Of a stretch of 64,000 bases of DNA, positions 35,310 to 47,527 are shown piece by piece. The stretch lies in NCBI GenBank assembly GCA_037178855.1, contig JASJZC010000005.1, positions 4,588,001-4,652,000 of the forward strand, in the 5' to 3' direction. The notes under the pieces are model-generated. The model searched no databases. It was given only the letters and a program-made list of their open reading frames with translations, and was not told the origin of the DNA. Within the stretch, counting starts at the first letter, position 1, and every line of letters starts with the position of its first letter. A program made the translations under genes and the position numbers. Origin of the DNA: Oscheius sp. JU75. Its lineage: Eukaryota > Nematoda > Chromadorea > Rhabditida > Rhabditidae.

Positions 35310-37382
35310 CTAGAAGCTCTCAATACTCGAACTGTCTCCGTGAGATAAGGACAGCATATGTATTTCTTCCCTGTGAGCTGTTCGACCAGTAGCTGAAGCC
35401 TGAAACAGGCAGATTACAATCGATTTGCCATCCTAAAGATTACCTCTTCCCCACTAGCAGCGTCCAAGGGACGATAGCCATGGTTTTTTAGAGCCCATCC
35501 CGGGTCGTCTTTCATGATTGTGTGTCTGCAGCCGTAGACGAGATACAGAAGAACAATGATGAACGGCGGAATGAAGAAAACCATGAACCCAAAAGTATCC
35601 TGGAAATGTTATTCTGTAAGAGACATGGAACTAACCGTGACTACGTTCTGCGTCATCCGTCGATCCACAACTTGATCGACAGATTTCAAAGCCAGTTGGA
35701 GAGTTGACAAAGAACCGTTGTTGGGTGCAGGTGTTATATTCAACAAATGACACATAAAAGGATAAAGATCAATGTTTTCCGGGATTTTAGATATCTGTGC
35801 TATTATTATCAGACCGAACATTAGATTTGGTGTACCTGTTTTTTTGTAGAAATCTTTGGCCCAGCCATAACGAGAATCGCTCTCATTTCTGGTCGATCGG
35901 GATCCATTCCATGAGTTGAGGAGTTGAACCGAAAGATGCCGTTGGCTCCATAGTCTCTAGAACTTGTTTTTAAAAAATATTCTCAAAAAAGGTCATACCG
36001 TTCCAGCTCAGAAGTTTTACAAGAGAAAGAGATGGACGAACCGACCTCTGGTTCAATTACAACAGCGCCAATTCTTGTAGTTGTTTCATAATGCCAACGA
36101 TGAGGAGTTTTCTGTAAAAGTTAGTCTCGTCCAACGTGAGAAATACCTCCTTCAAATGAATCTTCACTTCAAAGTTATGTTTTTTGACGGCAGCAGTGAG
36201 TTTGTCGTAGATATCATGTGCTTGTTCTGGTGTTTTTGGATAGATCATATGATCTCCAACAAAGAAGTCGCCGTCTGGCAAGAAGTCCCGAATACACATT
36301 ATGTGTTTCTGATCGATGATCTAAAAAAAAGTACGCCTATCTTGTGAGAAGAGACTCACCTCAGCATGTCCGTGGTCAGCTGTGAGGATAACATTGATTT
36401 TTTCGTCGAGATCGTTGTTGGCGAGTTTGTCCAAGAAATACCGGAACAGCTGGTCCAGCTCTGTCATCTTCTTTTTCAAGGCTCCGTTGTAAAATCCGTT
36501 TTTATGTAAAGTCGAATCGGGCTCCGCGATGTACCATGCCACAAAGTTGACCGGACTTTCTTTCCTGACAAACTCATCGATTACCTCGTCACAATCAGAC
36601 ATCCAACTCGACAAGTTTCCGTACGTTGTCCATTGTCTGAACACAGGAAGTTGAACAAGGATTTGGTAAATAATCATGGAAAAGAAGCAATTAAAACCCT
36701 GTATCCCATAGAATAAAATATATTGATTACTTGTGATAATGTCCTTGAGAAGGAGTGCTTGGAAAGTTTCCTTCTCCCATTGGCCAGAAATACGTGGACG
36801 ACAGTCTATTGCTTCCTCCTCTGTAACTAGAAAATGAAGAGATTCATAATCAGCAAACCTCTCGTTACTGATCCAAATAGGTTCCCCTTTGAACCACTCG
36901 ACTTGAAGGGACTCGTTGACTACGCCAGCCTTCTGCGTCGAATTGAAGTAGTCAAATCTGGCTCAAGGATACATTTAAAGCCTTCGCAACTTACGATTTA
37001 TTTGTGGCCGTATCGAAGAAGAAGTTGGAGACAATTCCATGCGACTCTTCATACAGGCCTGTTCTGATTCAATGTCACGAAACAAAAAAAAGAATTTTTA
37101 CCTGTGACTATTCCCATGTGGTTTGGAGCAGTGAACGTGATGTACTGACTTTTCGATCCGTTCACGAACCAGGTGTTCTCATTAGCCCATTTGTAGATAT
37201 TCGGTGTCTAAATAGTTTCTAAACAGCCGCCTAAGCAAAGGTACCGTGGTTTCGTTGAGAAGGTCCCATCGGAATCCATCGAAAGAAATTAGGAGAAGTT
37301 TCGGGTCATTGCTCATGGTACATGTCGAGATGAACAGACTATATTGTGCTAGGAAAAAAGTCCAATGGGCACCATATCGCAT
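35310..37382 (-). CDS. ENPP: Ectonucleotide pyrophosphatase/phosphodiesterase (ENPP family)
   Basis: Membrane-anchored phosphodiesterase of the alkaline phosphatase superfamily. The start at 37382 gives a signal peptide (YGAHWTFFLAQYSLFISTC) and then KLLLISFDGFRWDLL, whose Asp is a zinc ligand. The nucleophile block reads YITFTAPNHMGIVTGLYEES, with Thr in the T-x-P-N-H context. Later are WYIAEPDSTLHKNG (metal-binding Asp and His) and ILTADHGHAE. A region close to CHLLNITPAPNNGS follows. The last exons encode a membrane helix (FMVFFIPPFIIVLLYLVYGC) and a cytoplasmic tail ending HGDSSSIESF, stop at 35310. This layout, N-terminal signal and C-terminal anchor, is that of ENPP4/5-like and nematode ENPPs. 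Key residues are intact, so an active ecto-enzyme on nucleotide or lipid phosphodiesters is expected. Confidence 0.9.
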
Positions 37383-37667
37383 AGCTGTGGATAAATAAGT
37401 TTGTTCCGTTTACTAATTGATTCGCTGTTTTCTGCTACTACAATCGCAATCGCGTCGGGACCTCTCCCATTTTGTATCTTTCTTAATTAAGACATACACT
37501 AATGTTGAGACGAGTGAGAGACATTAGGAAGACAAAAAGAGTATTCGTACTTCCGATTTCGGGCGTGGCCCAGCTGACCCGCCTAATTCAGTTTGGACGC
37601 CGTTTGACATATTCTGGAGAGGGAGGCAGCCACAAACAGACATGCTGCGGTTCAGCTGGACGAGACC

Positions 37668-39680
37668 ATGATATTCACCATACAGGTTTCTCTCTTCTAT
37701 CCGACTATACCACTTTCTTTTCAGACATTGCTTCTAGAAGCTGTACTCATGTACGCGAGAAGAGGTGAGCTTGTATACCAGTAGTTTAGAATACAACTTT
37801 AGAGCTTGTATTCCAGTACTTTGTGTGTAAATAGTCAAAATAGAGTCCGATTAGATACTAAAATCTGTAGTTAAAAGAGAAGTGCTTCCCTTGAAATGTC
37901 GTGGAGGTGACGTCCGACAATCTGATTTGTCACGTGCATCCATTTTGAACAACCTCAGAGCGGAGATATTCAGAACACGCGGCTCACCACTGTCAGGACT
38001 ATCACACATCTGCTTCGACCTCTCAAAACCTGGCCCAGATTCTGTTCGAAGACTTCAACAGGTTCCAACCGCATTAAAATCTTAATTTCTTTTTAGAAAT
38101 GCCCTTCCAGATCCGTCTCCAACGACTGTAACAGTAGAGATAACTATTCAGGACATTAGCGAAATATCCGCCATTAGCGGAACATTCGTAGTCGACTTCT
38201 GGCTGTCTGCTATTTGGCTTGATCGCAGGTTTTGTTGAGATTCCAATACAACATAAACTTGTTAAGACTGGCCTATTCACACTTGGATCCATGTCGCACA
38301 AATCTCTCTCTGGACCACGACACAGAGCCACGACTCTGGTCACCAAATGTTTGTAAGTTCTCTTTTTGAACCGAAATATGTTGACACAGGTGTGGTCAAT
38401 TCCAAATCGACAAAAGTCCATGATTCGCCGAAACCCAACATTCTCTTAATGATATTCCCCAACGGAACTATATGGCTGAACTACAGAATCAGATCCGAGG
38501 CTCCTTGCGAGATGAACCTTAAGAATTTTCCGCTTGATTCCATCCGATGCAATCTCGTTCTTGAGAGCTATTCCTACAATTCGGCTGAGGTCCGTCTTCA
38601 GTGGTTAGCGTGGGATCCCGTCAGTACTGTGCGATCAGATTTCAACTTGCCCGACTTCCGAATGACGAACATTACCAATGGAGCACAGGTAGAATCTTAT
38701 ACGGCCGGTCTCTGGCATAGGTTAGATTTCTACCGTCCATACTTAAATTGACTGTTTTCGGTTGACCGTCACTATTAGCTTCGAGAGACTGTACGGCTTC
38801 TATATTCTTCAGGTGATCGTTTCTTGTTTTTGGGAGAAAAATGCAAAATTGCAGATGTATCTCCCAACGTACGTATCGGTCTTTGTGTCGTGGATAGGTA
38901 TTCCCTTCTTTCTACTTTCTTTCATTACATTTCATTTGAGCGTTCTACATGGATACGAGAGCACTTCCTGCTAGAATAACTTTGTCCGTCTCTTCGCTCA
39001 TGGCTCTGACTTTCCAGTTCGGAAATATGGTCAAGAGTCTTCCGAAGGCCTCAACTATAAAAGCCATTGACATATGGGCCTTTGGCAGTGTAGGGTATTC
39101 GTACTTTTTATAGCCCAAACCGATACCTCTGTCTCAGGTTCATATTCTGCGCTTTGATAGAGCTGGCAATAGTAGCATACCACGACAAGATGGAAGACCA
39201 GCGAGTAAGAGGAACTCGGCGTAAATTCACAAATGCAATGGCTAACGGACATTCTGAAGAAGCCCATAGGTGAGTTCTTATTAAAGAGTTTAGTCTGAAA
39301 AACCATTTAGAAGTATGGCTAGAATGTGTTCGAAAAGCAGTCGAGTTTCGGAAAAAGGAGCTTTGATAGACCGAATCGCCAGTATTCTATTCCCAGTAAG
39401 TTCTTTTCAGTCAACTAGTACAGATTCAGTGCGCCTTTTCACTGTTCAACCTCGTTTATTGGACTTATTATTTATACTCCTCCCATTGAGTGTCTTCATT
39501 TATATCGCTGTTCGAGAATATGCTCGAGCCATTCTTCTTTCTGGTCATCTGTTCGATATGGCCCTCGAAGTAATTCGAGCTTATGAGGAGACTTTCGCCT
39601 GCCAACCAAAGAGTAAAGACAAGCTCACCATGCTGGAGTTTTGGAGTCGAACTAGTATTCGGAGGCAGTGGAATTTCTGA
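37668..39680 (+). CDS. Cys-loop ligand-gated anion channel subunit
   Basis: Pentameric ligand-gated channel subunit of the GABA/glycine/LGC type. Extracellular domain: [37 protein letters not shown] and [18 protein letters not shown]. The Cys-loop runs from [15 protein letters not shown] with exactly 13 residues between the cysteines. M1 begins [21 protein letters not shown]2 is preceded by [12 protein letters not shown], whose P-A-R motif marks anion selectivity. M3 is [20 protein letters not shown] and M4 lies in [19 protein letters not shown]. The stop is TGA at 39680. The N-terminus is inferred: the ATG at 37668 ([19 protein letters not shown]) resembles a signal peptide and joins through a roughly 195-bp intron holding an imperfect direct repeat. 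The ligand cannot be told from the sequence. Confidence 0.88.
37767..37822 (+). repeat. Imperfect 21-bp direct repeat in a channel-gene intron
   Basis: Copies at 37767-37787 and 37802-37822 agree at 19 of 21 positions and are offset by 35 bp. Each contains a pyrimidine-CAG acceptor-like end, so the duplication may have created alternative 3' splice sites. Confidence 0.5.
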
Positions 39681-39799
39681 AAAGATATGTAGCTTCACCA
39701 AGGGACATGAAAGAATGACTAGGCAGCATTAAAACCGTCAAGGAAGCTTCTCCTTCCTGTGAAAAAGACCGTGTCCCCTAGCGGCAAGAACAAGACGTC

Positions 39800-40910
39800 A
39801 TGGAGACTGTAATTCAACTTTTATTTGCAAAATGAGCGATATGTTTTAGGTGGCGTCCGAAAATCCAAGCCTGCCAGTTTCCATTCAGAAGCTACTCCTA
39901 TGGAGACGATTGCTTTGGAGAATGAGAGGAGGAACACGCTCAGCAAGATGGCTTTTTACAGACTACTCCAAAGAAGACAGCGATGCGGATGATAATGAGA
40001 CAAATGCAGGAAACCCTAGTTCGTTTACATCGTAATGTTTGTGTTCTTTGCTCAAAAAATCCCAAATTCAGGTTCCTGTTCGCATAAGCATAGATGGCTC
40101 TATCTCGGATACGTCAAAAGAGCAAGACGAACTGAGAAGAAGAAGTGGTGTCCGGATGAAGAGGCGACATGTTCCAGGAGCTGTCAAGGAGGACATACTG
40201 ATCGCCAACTCCGCATGTACTCTCCCCGGCTCAGAATTGCCTCTCAAAAAAAAGAAGATGAAAGTGGCGAGGATCCGGTCTCGTCGGATGATTCGAACTA
40301 TGGGGCTCCCGGAACGCGGTGGAAAAAGAAGAAGGACTTTGCAGAAAACATTCAGTCTAAGAAGAATTGTCAAGGCAGCCTGCCAGTTGAAGAGAAATCT
40401 TTGAATGATGCAAAGTTCCAGAAGACGAGGCTCCAGAAACGAGCTATGTCTATCTCCTTCTTGATGGAAGACAGCAGTATGCGTACGAAACTGGACCAAA
40501 AACTTTTACTGCAATTATTTACGTGGGTACCGGAGTGAGGGTATAAATCAAATTTTTGAACTACTTTTTTGTTTAGGGACGTATGTCACTTACTTTAAAA
40601 CCCAGCAATACGTGGACAGCATGCCTTCTGAAAAAAAAAACTGTGATCAGATGTTTCGTCCGTAGCGTACGGCTAGGACCAGTTTTATTTCTGGAAGTTG
40701 AGGCTCCAAGAAGCCGTCATTGTCAATGTTCGTTTGGTCACACCCACAACGCAGTCGTACCAAAAATCGAGCAGTATTGGCCGCTCAACTCGACATATTC
40801 TTCAGAAAATGCAGTTAATTATGAAATATTTTCACTGTCTCAAATATTGGAACTTAATCGTACCGAAACCTGTGCTAAAAAGTACTTTCACATCGATGAT
40901 ATTAATTTGA
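39800..40910 (+). CDS. Unassigned multi-exon gene, structure uncertain
   Basis: Several open segments with coding character lie between the channel gene and 40.9 kb but do not assemble into a confident model. One in-phase path starts at the ATG at 39800 (MET) and reads VASENPSLPVSIQKLL. It then goes through DYSKEDSDADDNETNAGNP into a basic/acidic segment with KKEDESGEDPVSSDDSN, then PEDEAPETSYVYLLLDGR and PKTFTAIIYVG. The end is near 40910. A second frame over 39840-39980 (RKSKPASFHSEATPMETI) looks equally protein-like, so alternative splicing or an unrecognised intron is possible. The YVYLLLD and FTAIIYVG pair faintly recalls the core of GIY-YIG nucleases, but the following catalytic region is not recognisable. 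Low-complexity charged protein, function unknown. Confidence 0.3.
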
Positions 40911-40919
40911 GCCTGTAAT

Positions 40920-41409
40920 ATTTTATCTATATGTTCATTTAAATATTTCCTCCTCTCATAGCTATGAATTTTAACCTGCCAATTCTGTCTTTTTCAATTA
41001 TTGTCTGGATGAAAACACGATAAATTCCAGTATATTTTAGTTGGTATCTGCTATTAATATATTTTTTTATCTATGTTACTTTCCGAAGCATTAATGTGTT
41101 CTCGACTTAGCTTTTATCTATTTCCTTCACCTGACGTTTTAAACGGTTGGTTGTCTAACACCAATAGAAAGAAATGAAATTAAGGTGTCAAAAGTTGAGA
41201 ACTTACATCGAGAACTAAGTTGTTTATCCAAGCCCTTGATGAGACTACCGCAGTTTATTACCTACTTTCGAATTATACGATTAGAATTAGTTCCCACTCA
41301 TTACTACAAAACACACGCCAAGTCATACCTGAAATTGAACTTGTTGATATGAACATTTCACTCGGAAACGATAACTGGACAGAAAGCAAGTGAAGCAAAA
41401 CCCGCGCAG
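40920..41409. other. AT-rich convergent intergenic region
   Basis: About 490 bp between the orphan gene and the 3' end of ELAPOR is AT-rich, with several runs of T. No coding exon, RNA gene or clear repeat was recognised. Confidence 0.4.
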
Positions 41410-44400
41410 CTAGTCCTCATTGTTCAAAGGAACGAAATCGGCCTTCTCTCGAGCACCACGGGAAAAGAACTTTGATCGGCCTTTGGAGAATGTCACTCGA
41501 TCGGCTTCTTCGTCTTCATCTTCCTCCAAGCCACAGGTCTCAGCAGCCGGTAATTCTCCCGTTCTCGACTCTACCAGACGAGTATATTTGTACTCGAGGC
41601 GTCTGTTGCGTCGATAGACGACAAAAAGTGTTAGGGAGAGCGCGAAGAGGGCGATAACGATTGTTGCCAGAAGGATCTTTTCTCGGGACGACAGCACAGA
41701 ACAGGCTTCTTGACTAGTAGCTGTAGCAGCGGATCCCGTCAATACACAGTGTCTAAAAGAGTGTTAGAACTCAGTAGGTCCCCTACTTCGAAGGGATAAA
41801 ATGAATCGTTTGTCGACCAGCTACGCACTCTCCTCGAATCTGTTGATAGTCACCGCTTTTACACGTAGGACACGCCTGTATTACACAATATTTGCCCTTA
41901 AAGTGAGAAAAACACCTGTGCTCCCTCGGCAATTATATGAAAGAGACATCCATCACAAGTACCATCAGGACACCCATGTGGAAGACGAAGTCTGGTAGTT
42001 TTTGATGTCGGATTACATCGAGCAGTCACCACCAAATTGTATCCTTTGGAACAAGTCTCCGAAGCTCCTGCACTTACTGGCTCGTACCAAATGTGAAAGT
42101 CTAATGGCAGCGACGCGTTCGTCATCGTGTCTAAAATCTTTTTGGTCTAAAAGAAGCTGGAAATATAACCATATTCAAGAAGCTGATCAGTTAATTTCCA
42201 TCCATTGTAGTCTCTCTTACTAGTGATGGCTGATAGTCGAGTTGCCAAGAGAACTGGAGAGACGAGAGACAGAGAAGTGTTCTTGCTCGGAAGTGCCGTG
42301 AGTCGACAAACCGCTCCCGACACAGATTCTGGCTGCTAGATGAACAATTGAATGGTTTCACAGAATAACTTGCCTGGTCAAAACCGAGTAGTTGTTCCAC
42401 GTTGTATACTTCGGAACAAGACCGAGATTGTCCAAAAAGACTGACATTGAACAGATGGAAGTAGGAGGCGCCCTCCCGAGTGAACACTTTCACTCCATCA
42501 ACAGTCCATGACTCATTTAACCAAGGCTTCAGATCGTAAGAGAGTGGTCCCGTAGTGCTGTTGACCGAGAAGGCTCCATTAGTCGAGCAGCTTGTTCCGT
42601 CAAGACTACGCAAATTCTCTCCGCAAGGAACACATCTGTCCTTTCCACTAGAATCCGTGCCTATAAGACAGTTGTTAATTATTCTTTCGACAAGAGCTTA
42701 CTAGCCGATATATTGACAATGTGGTTGGCTGGACATTTGATACATGAATGGTCGATCGGGTTCATGTAAGTGCCCGCTGGACAAGGTACACAATTTCCAC
42801 CGCCCGATTTCGGACACGGTAGACATTCTGAAGCTCCTCCGCCTTGCTTCCCGGATTTCTCACCGACGTTTGTGATGTTGATTGATATAATACGAGCCTA
42901 AAATTAATAGAAAGAGGTGGAGATCTGACTTCCCTGATCTGTGATAGAGTCTTCTCCGATCGAAGTCTTTGAACGCAAAAAGGCAATCATGAACTTGGTT
43001 GGCTTCGTTTTAGTAATAGTGTGAGACCAGACTCGACGAGGATTTGTCCCATTGAACACGGCTAGAAAACGGTAGAAGGCACTCTGAAGACTTTCTGGAG
43101 CAGTGTCCTAGAATGCTTTTAAATACAAAAAAAGAAGAATTAACCTCTATAATGTAGATAACACAACTTGCATCAACACAACTGGTTTCAAAGACGACTG
43201 TGAAATGAGAGACGGCCACATCTGTTTCCTGCGCTCCCTGAATGGCCATAGGGTTGTGGAAGCCCTCGTGTATGTTAATTATCAGCTCCATTGCTATTCC
43301 TGAGTACAATTGTTCATTTGTTTTTCTTATTCCTCTGACCTCGTTGGAGGGACGGCGCGGATACGAGCGATGAGTCACTTGACAGCCAAGACTCTCCAAT
43401 ATTGCACTCGGTTAGAACATCTGAACTATTTCCATTGGCTATAAATTAACCCTCACCTTCACTGATGAACTCGCATTTGGTCTGAAGATTGGGTGGAAGA
43501 GTCTCCCATTGAGTATAGAAATATCCATAGGAGGGAGTAGTGTCGACAGGGCATCTCTTGCATTCTGAACAAGACTGGATAAAATGAATGCATGCTTACC
43601 ATTTCCATCCGAAAAGAAGTTCTTATTACAAAATGAACAGATTCCTCGACTGTCCTTGGCCATTCCCGGACTACATTTAGGACAGTCGTGTTCAGGCTCT
43701 GGCGGTGGCAACTGTCATTACTCTACTGTCAAATGAATCTAATAAGACTTACAGAAGCTGCACCGGGTAGATCGGTACGACAAACTGCTGGCTGAACCAT
43801 TTTGTACGCCTTTCTGGTTTTTCCTTGACTGTTACACGGCTCGGTCACGGCATAAAAATCTTTTTGACCACAAGGAGGTCTGTCGATACATCGATCAGCT
43901 TTCGGGCCACTATACTGTGATTGTGGACATTTTCCACACTCGGAGGAGCCCTTGGTCGAATAGGAACCGGCGACACAAGGTGAACACTCAGAAGCTCCCT
44001 CTGTCGAATAACTACCGGCCGGACAAAGGGTACATTCGCGAGTGAAAGCCATTCCTAAAAAGAATAGAATACCAAAAACAAGAGGAAGACTACCAATGAC
44101 ATCAATACGAGAGACCCGAATGGGTTCAGTGCTAGACGAAAGGGTCATACTGTTCGAAACAGTCCCTGAAATATTACTATATATCTCGCAGTTTCAATTT
44201 GACTCACAACTGATGACATTCGGACCAGTCTTCATCTCGAGTCGTCTCCTCCTCCAATCACCATTACTCTCTTCCACCTCCTTTCGATTTTTCTTGGTCA
44301 TCGACTGAAGAAATTCTCGGTAGCTTTGACATTGTTGATTTCGAATGTCTACGGAGAGAGTCAGGGCTCTGTAATTGACACATTCCACATCTGTTTATGC

Positions 44401-45108
44401 GAGACATAAGACGCGAAGAGCATTTTCGACGTGGTAAACAAAAAGGAGAAACTCACTTGTTGTTCTTGGGCATACGGTAGCTGAAGTCAACAAATCCTGG
44501 GCGAACAAGATTCACGGAAAATGACAGCTTCGAAACACATGGAGACGGTACGTAAATGAGTTCAGAGTCTCGAAGATTCCAACCAGATCTGAAAAACTTG
44601 ATATCGCAGAAGCAGATAAATATGATACTCTGGTGGACAGACTCCCGAGTTCCCTCCGGAAAAGACATCAGACTTTTCATCGAAGTTCTCAACAGAAAAA
44701 CCAGTCGGGAATGTAAGGAACTCTTCGAATCGGATTCCTCCTCCTAGACTGTACCGACCTAAAGAAGATTACTGTTTTCCCGAAGGACATACCAGCTGGA
44801 CACTTGCGACAAGTCTGGGTTGTAATATCGAGATAGTGACCACCATGGCATGAAAAGGCTGAAAAATTATTCTTTTAGAAGTATTTGGATTAGATTTTAG
44901 TAAGCCTAATAAGGTGAAATTCCTTACAACAGTTGATAGCTCGTTGAGGTTCCGGGAACTTGTCACAGTGTGCTCCAGAATTGGGAACAGCCACACGCCA
45001 TCTTTGACCCGAACTGTCACATTCCGTGTATTCGAAGCGGAAATCCTCTTCTTGACAAGCAAATGATAACGAAATAGACAAAAGTAGTAGACTGTAAAGC
45101 TCTTTCAT
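41410..45108 (-). CDS. ELAPOR: ELAPOR1/2 homologue (KIAA1324 family lysosome/endosome receptor)
   Basis: Type I membrane protein of the ELAPOR family, reported in endosomes, lysosomes and autophagy regulation. The start at 45108 gives a signal peptide (MKELYSLLLLSISLSFAC) and then FEYTECDSSGQRWRVAVP, a hallmark of the family. The ectodomain has many Cys-rich TNFR/ephrin-receptor-like repeats, for example CTLCPAGSYSTEGASECSPC and CGKCPQSQYSGPKADRC. Later landmarks are CPDGTCDGCLFHI and a membrane helix (KILLATIVIALFALSLTLFV). The tail has RRNRRLEYKYTRLVESR, an acidic cluster and DFVPLNNED at the stop (41410). Domain order agrees with the human proteins through the whole length. It is divergent from dynactin p62 across 353 bp. 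Confidence 0.92.
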
Positions 45109-45461
45109 ACAGTGTTTGTCAGGAACACCTACCCCGAAAGAAACATGACCAGCTAGTCTTGGAAAATATTGGCAAAGAGAGGGACAAACATGAACTGAAT
45201 TCTCAATTAACTGGATTCTGGCTGTCTGCCTCGGACCCTCCACCCTCGTATTGACGTTCCCTGCACCTCCTTCTAAGCTTATCTTATACCCAGACACCTT
45301 CTGCGTCTCTCTTCTTTCGAGTCTTGAAACGAGCCCCGCCCGTATTTGCGCGCCTCTTTCGAACTTTCACTCTTTTCTTTTTGAAATGTTCTTCGTTGTT
45401 TTTTCCCTTCGAGATATTCTGTTTGTCGGTCAGCCAATTGACATTAGATCTTTTAGGAAAA
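45109..45461. other. Divergent intergenic region ELAPOR / dynactin p62
   Basis: Both start codons face away from this 353-bp spacer, which is T-rich on the plus strand in its right half and presumably holds both promoters. No gene or repeat was recognised. Confidence 0.4.
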
Positions 45462-47432
45462 ATGTCGTCATTGCTCCAGTCACGGCGGGTACTTTATCAG
45501 TGCCGCTGTGAAGAACACCATCCTATTTACTCGCTCTTCTATTGTCGACATTGTTCAGCAGTGCGGTAATTTGCAACATTATATCGCATATTTTAAATTT
45601 TAGATGCCACAATTGTACTTCCGAAGAGATTGACGTTATTTTCTGTCCGCATTGCCTCGAATCCAACACTCTGGGAGAAGCTCGCCTCAAAAAGAATACG
45701 TGCGTGAACTGCAACCAATGTCCTGCCTGCGGTAGGTTATTATTTTGAACTTTTTCCACGACGAATGGCAGCAACCGTTCTCTCTTCACGAACAGTCGAC
45801 GGATCAAACATTCACTTGGTCTGCAATGTCTGTCGGTGGTCTTCGAAGGACAGCGATACTTCCGAGAATCCTACTGCTTCTAATTGGCCAATGTAATCTC
45901 CTAAATCTTCGTAAAAAAATCTTCGAGTGCTCATTTCAGACACGAAACCATGCTGACGAACGAATTGAATCAGGTCACGGAACGGATGCGAAGCTTGGAA
46001 GCAGCGGCTAAAATCGGCCGCGATCAAGACAAGTCAATCAAAAGGTTTCCTTCTTTTCTCTTTTCCATTTTTGATAAAATTTTAGACGCTCGGGGCCAAA
46101 CTCTTATCTGATGGCAGATCGTTTTGGACTTCAAGCTATGCTTCAAAAGAGAAAGATGGCAATGGAGAAACCGCTCCCCATAGTTCCAGTACACGAGGCT
46201 GTAGAGGAGGTTAGTTTCCATAACGTTTCTTCGAAAATTTGTTTGAGGTACCAATCCATGATGTAAATGCTATGTGCGACATCGCTATTCCCTCCTTCAA
46301 TAGCATTGCGAGACAACCGAGTGCCACCGTCAAATCTTTGGCACCTGTGCGAGTTCCATTGAAGGCCAGAAAATCTGTCCGGTGCGTATTCAAACGTTTT
46401 CAGTGCAATTTTATTTAGATGCAAACAGTGCGATCACAATCTTGTCAAGCTAGATTTCGGCCCTTGTACCATAAAGTACAAAATTCACGTGTGTTGACTA
46501 GCCTTGTCCAATTATCTTCAATTTCAGTTCTTTGCCCGGAATCATGTTCCTGAAATCCGCCTTTCTCGGCTGCCAACAATCGAATCTGGCGAAAATGGTT
46601 TCCCTATTCTCTTGACCGTTTCCAATGAAAGTGATGCGAAAACTGACGTAAGAGTTAATTTTAATTTCAAAACTGCTTTATTAGATATTCCTTCTTCCTG
46701 ATCCCGATAGTTCCAAGTTGGAATGGCTCACACCAATGGTGCAACTTGTCCTTCCTCCATCAAAAGATGAAACCGGTGAATCTTACGACAATCGTCGTGT
46801 TCCTGAAAAGTAAGAAGACTATTAATAGTTCGACAGGCACCCCTCTTCGTTCGAAAGATACGGTAGCCGCCTCCCTTCGTTTGTACACCGGTATTCTGAC
46901 GTATAGGACTCATTTTTCAGTTTCTAACCTTGTTTATTGATTTCAGCAATGCACAAGAACTCCTTAGAACACGCAAACAGCCCGATAAGTGCTGCGGTAG
47001 TGGGAAATTCTCTTGTTAGACCAACAACGGTAAAGTTCGCTCATATCGGCAACTTTTCTATATTTCTCACATTCTTAGGGGTTCTTGAATACACTGAATC
47101 CGAAAAACACAGCTAGAAACTCCGAAATGAGTGAATTGAAACAGAAAACTCGAAATTGGGCGAATTCGCAAAAGGCCGAATTTCTAACGAAGGGGGTCTG
47201 CCGAGCTATTACCAAAAGACTACCTTAACGTCTCAAAACTATTTTTAGCGGTGAAAGTGTGGTCTTCCGGCGAGGACATACCGCTGCTATTCGTCTAGAT
47301 GTCAAAGTCAGTGAAGAACACAATGAGCAATGGCTAGGACTTCTGGTCAAGTTCAAAAACGAACTGTTGAGCAGATCGAACGAGCAACCCGAATGGAATC
47401 TTTGTCGCGTACGTATCCTTCTTCAAGCATAA
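45462..47432 (+). CDS. DCTN4: Dynactin subunit 4 (p62)
   Basis: Pointed-end subunit of dynactin, needed for dynein cargo attachment. The ATG at 45462 gives MSSLLQSRRVLYQCRCEE, then a series of CxxC pairs forming the zinc-binding region: FYCRHCSAVRCHNC, FCPHCLESNTLGEARLKKN and CVNCNQCPACG. Further conserved pieces are LTEFNQVTERMRSLEAA-like text, DRFGLQAMLQKRK, a second zinc pair CKQCDHNLVK, and FFARNHVPEIRLSRLPTIES. The last exon has ESVVFRRGHTAAIRLDVKV and ends WNLCRVRILLQA at 47432. The exon structure at about 46930-47250 did not resolve: no choice of visible donor and acceptor joins the flanking frames cleanly. I treat this as an unresolved splice or local sequence error, because both ends are well conserved. 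Confidence 0.87.
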
Positions 47433-47527
47433 TGTTCTTCATGTGTCTTCAACTATTTCCGGTTTTTAGGTGCTTTAATAATAAAAAGTAACTTTGAACT
47501 GTTCTATTACGGCTCTCAATACAAGGA

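Noticed and set aside
37502..37768. 88-codon plus-strand frame upstream of the channel
   Set aside because: No conserved features; the channel signal peptide is better explained by the ATG at 37668 in another frame.
39800..40910. Firm annotation as a GIY-YIG nuclease
   Set aside because: Only two short motif-like strings agree; the arginine and glutamate of the active site cannot be located, so the name was not assigned.
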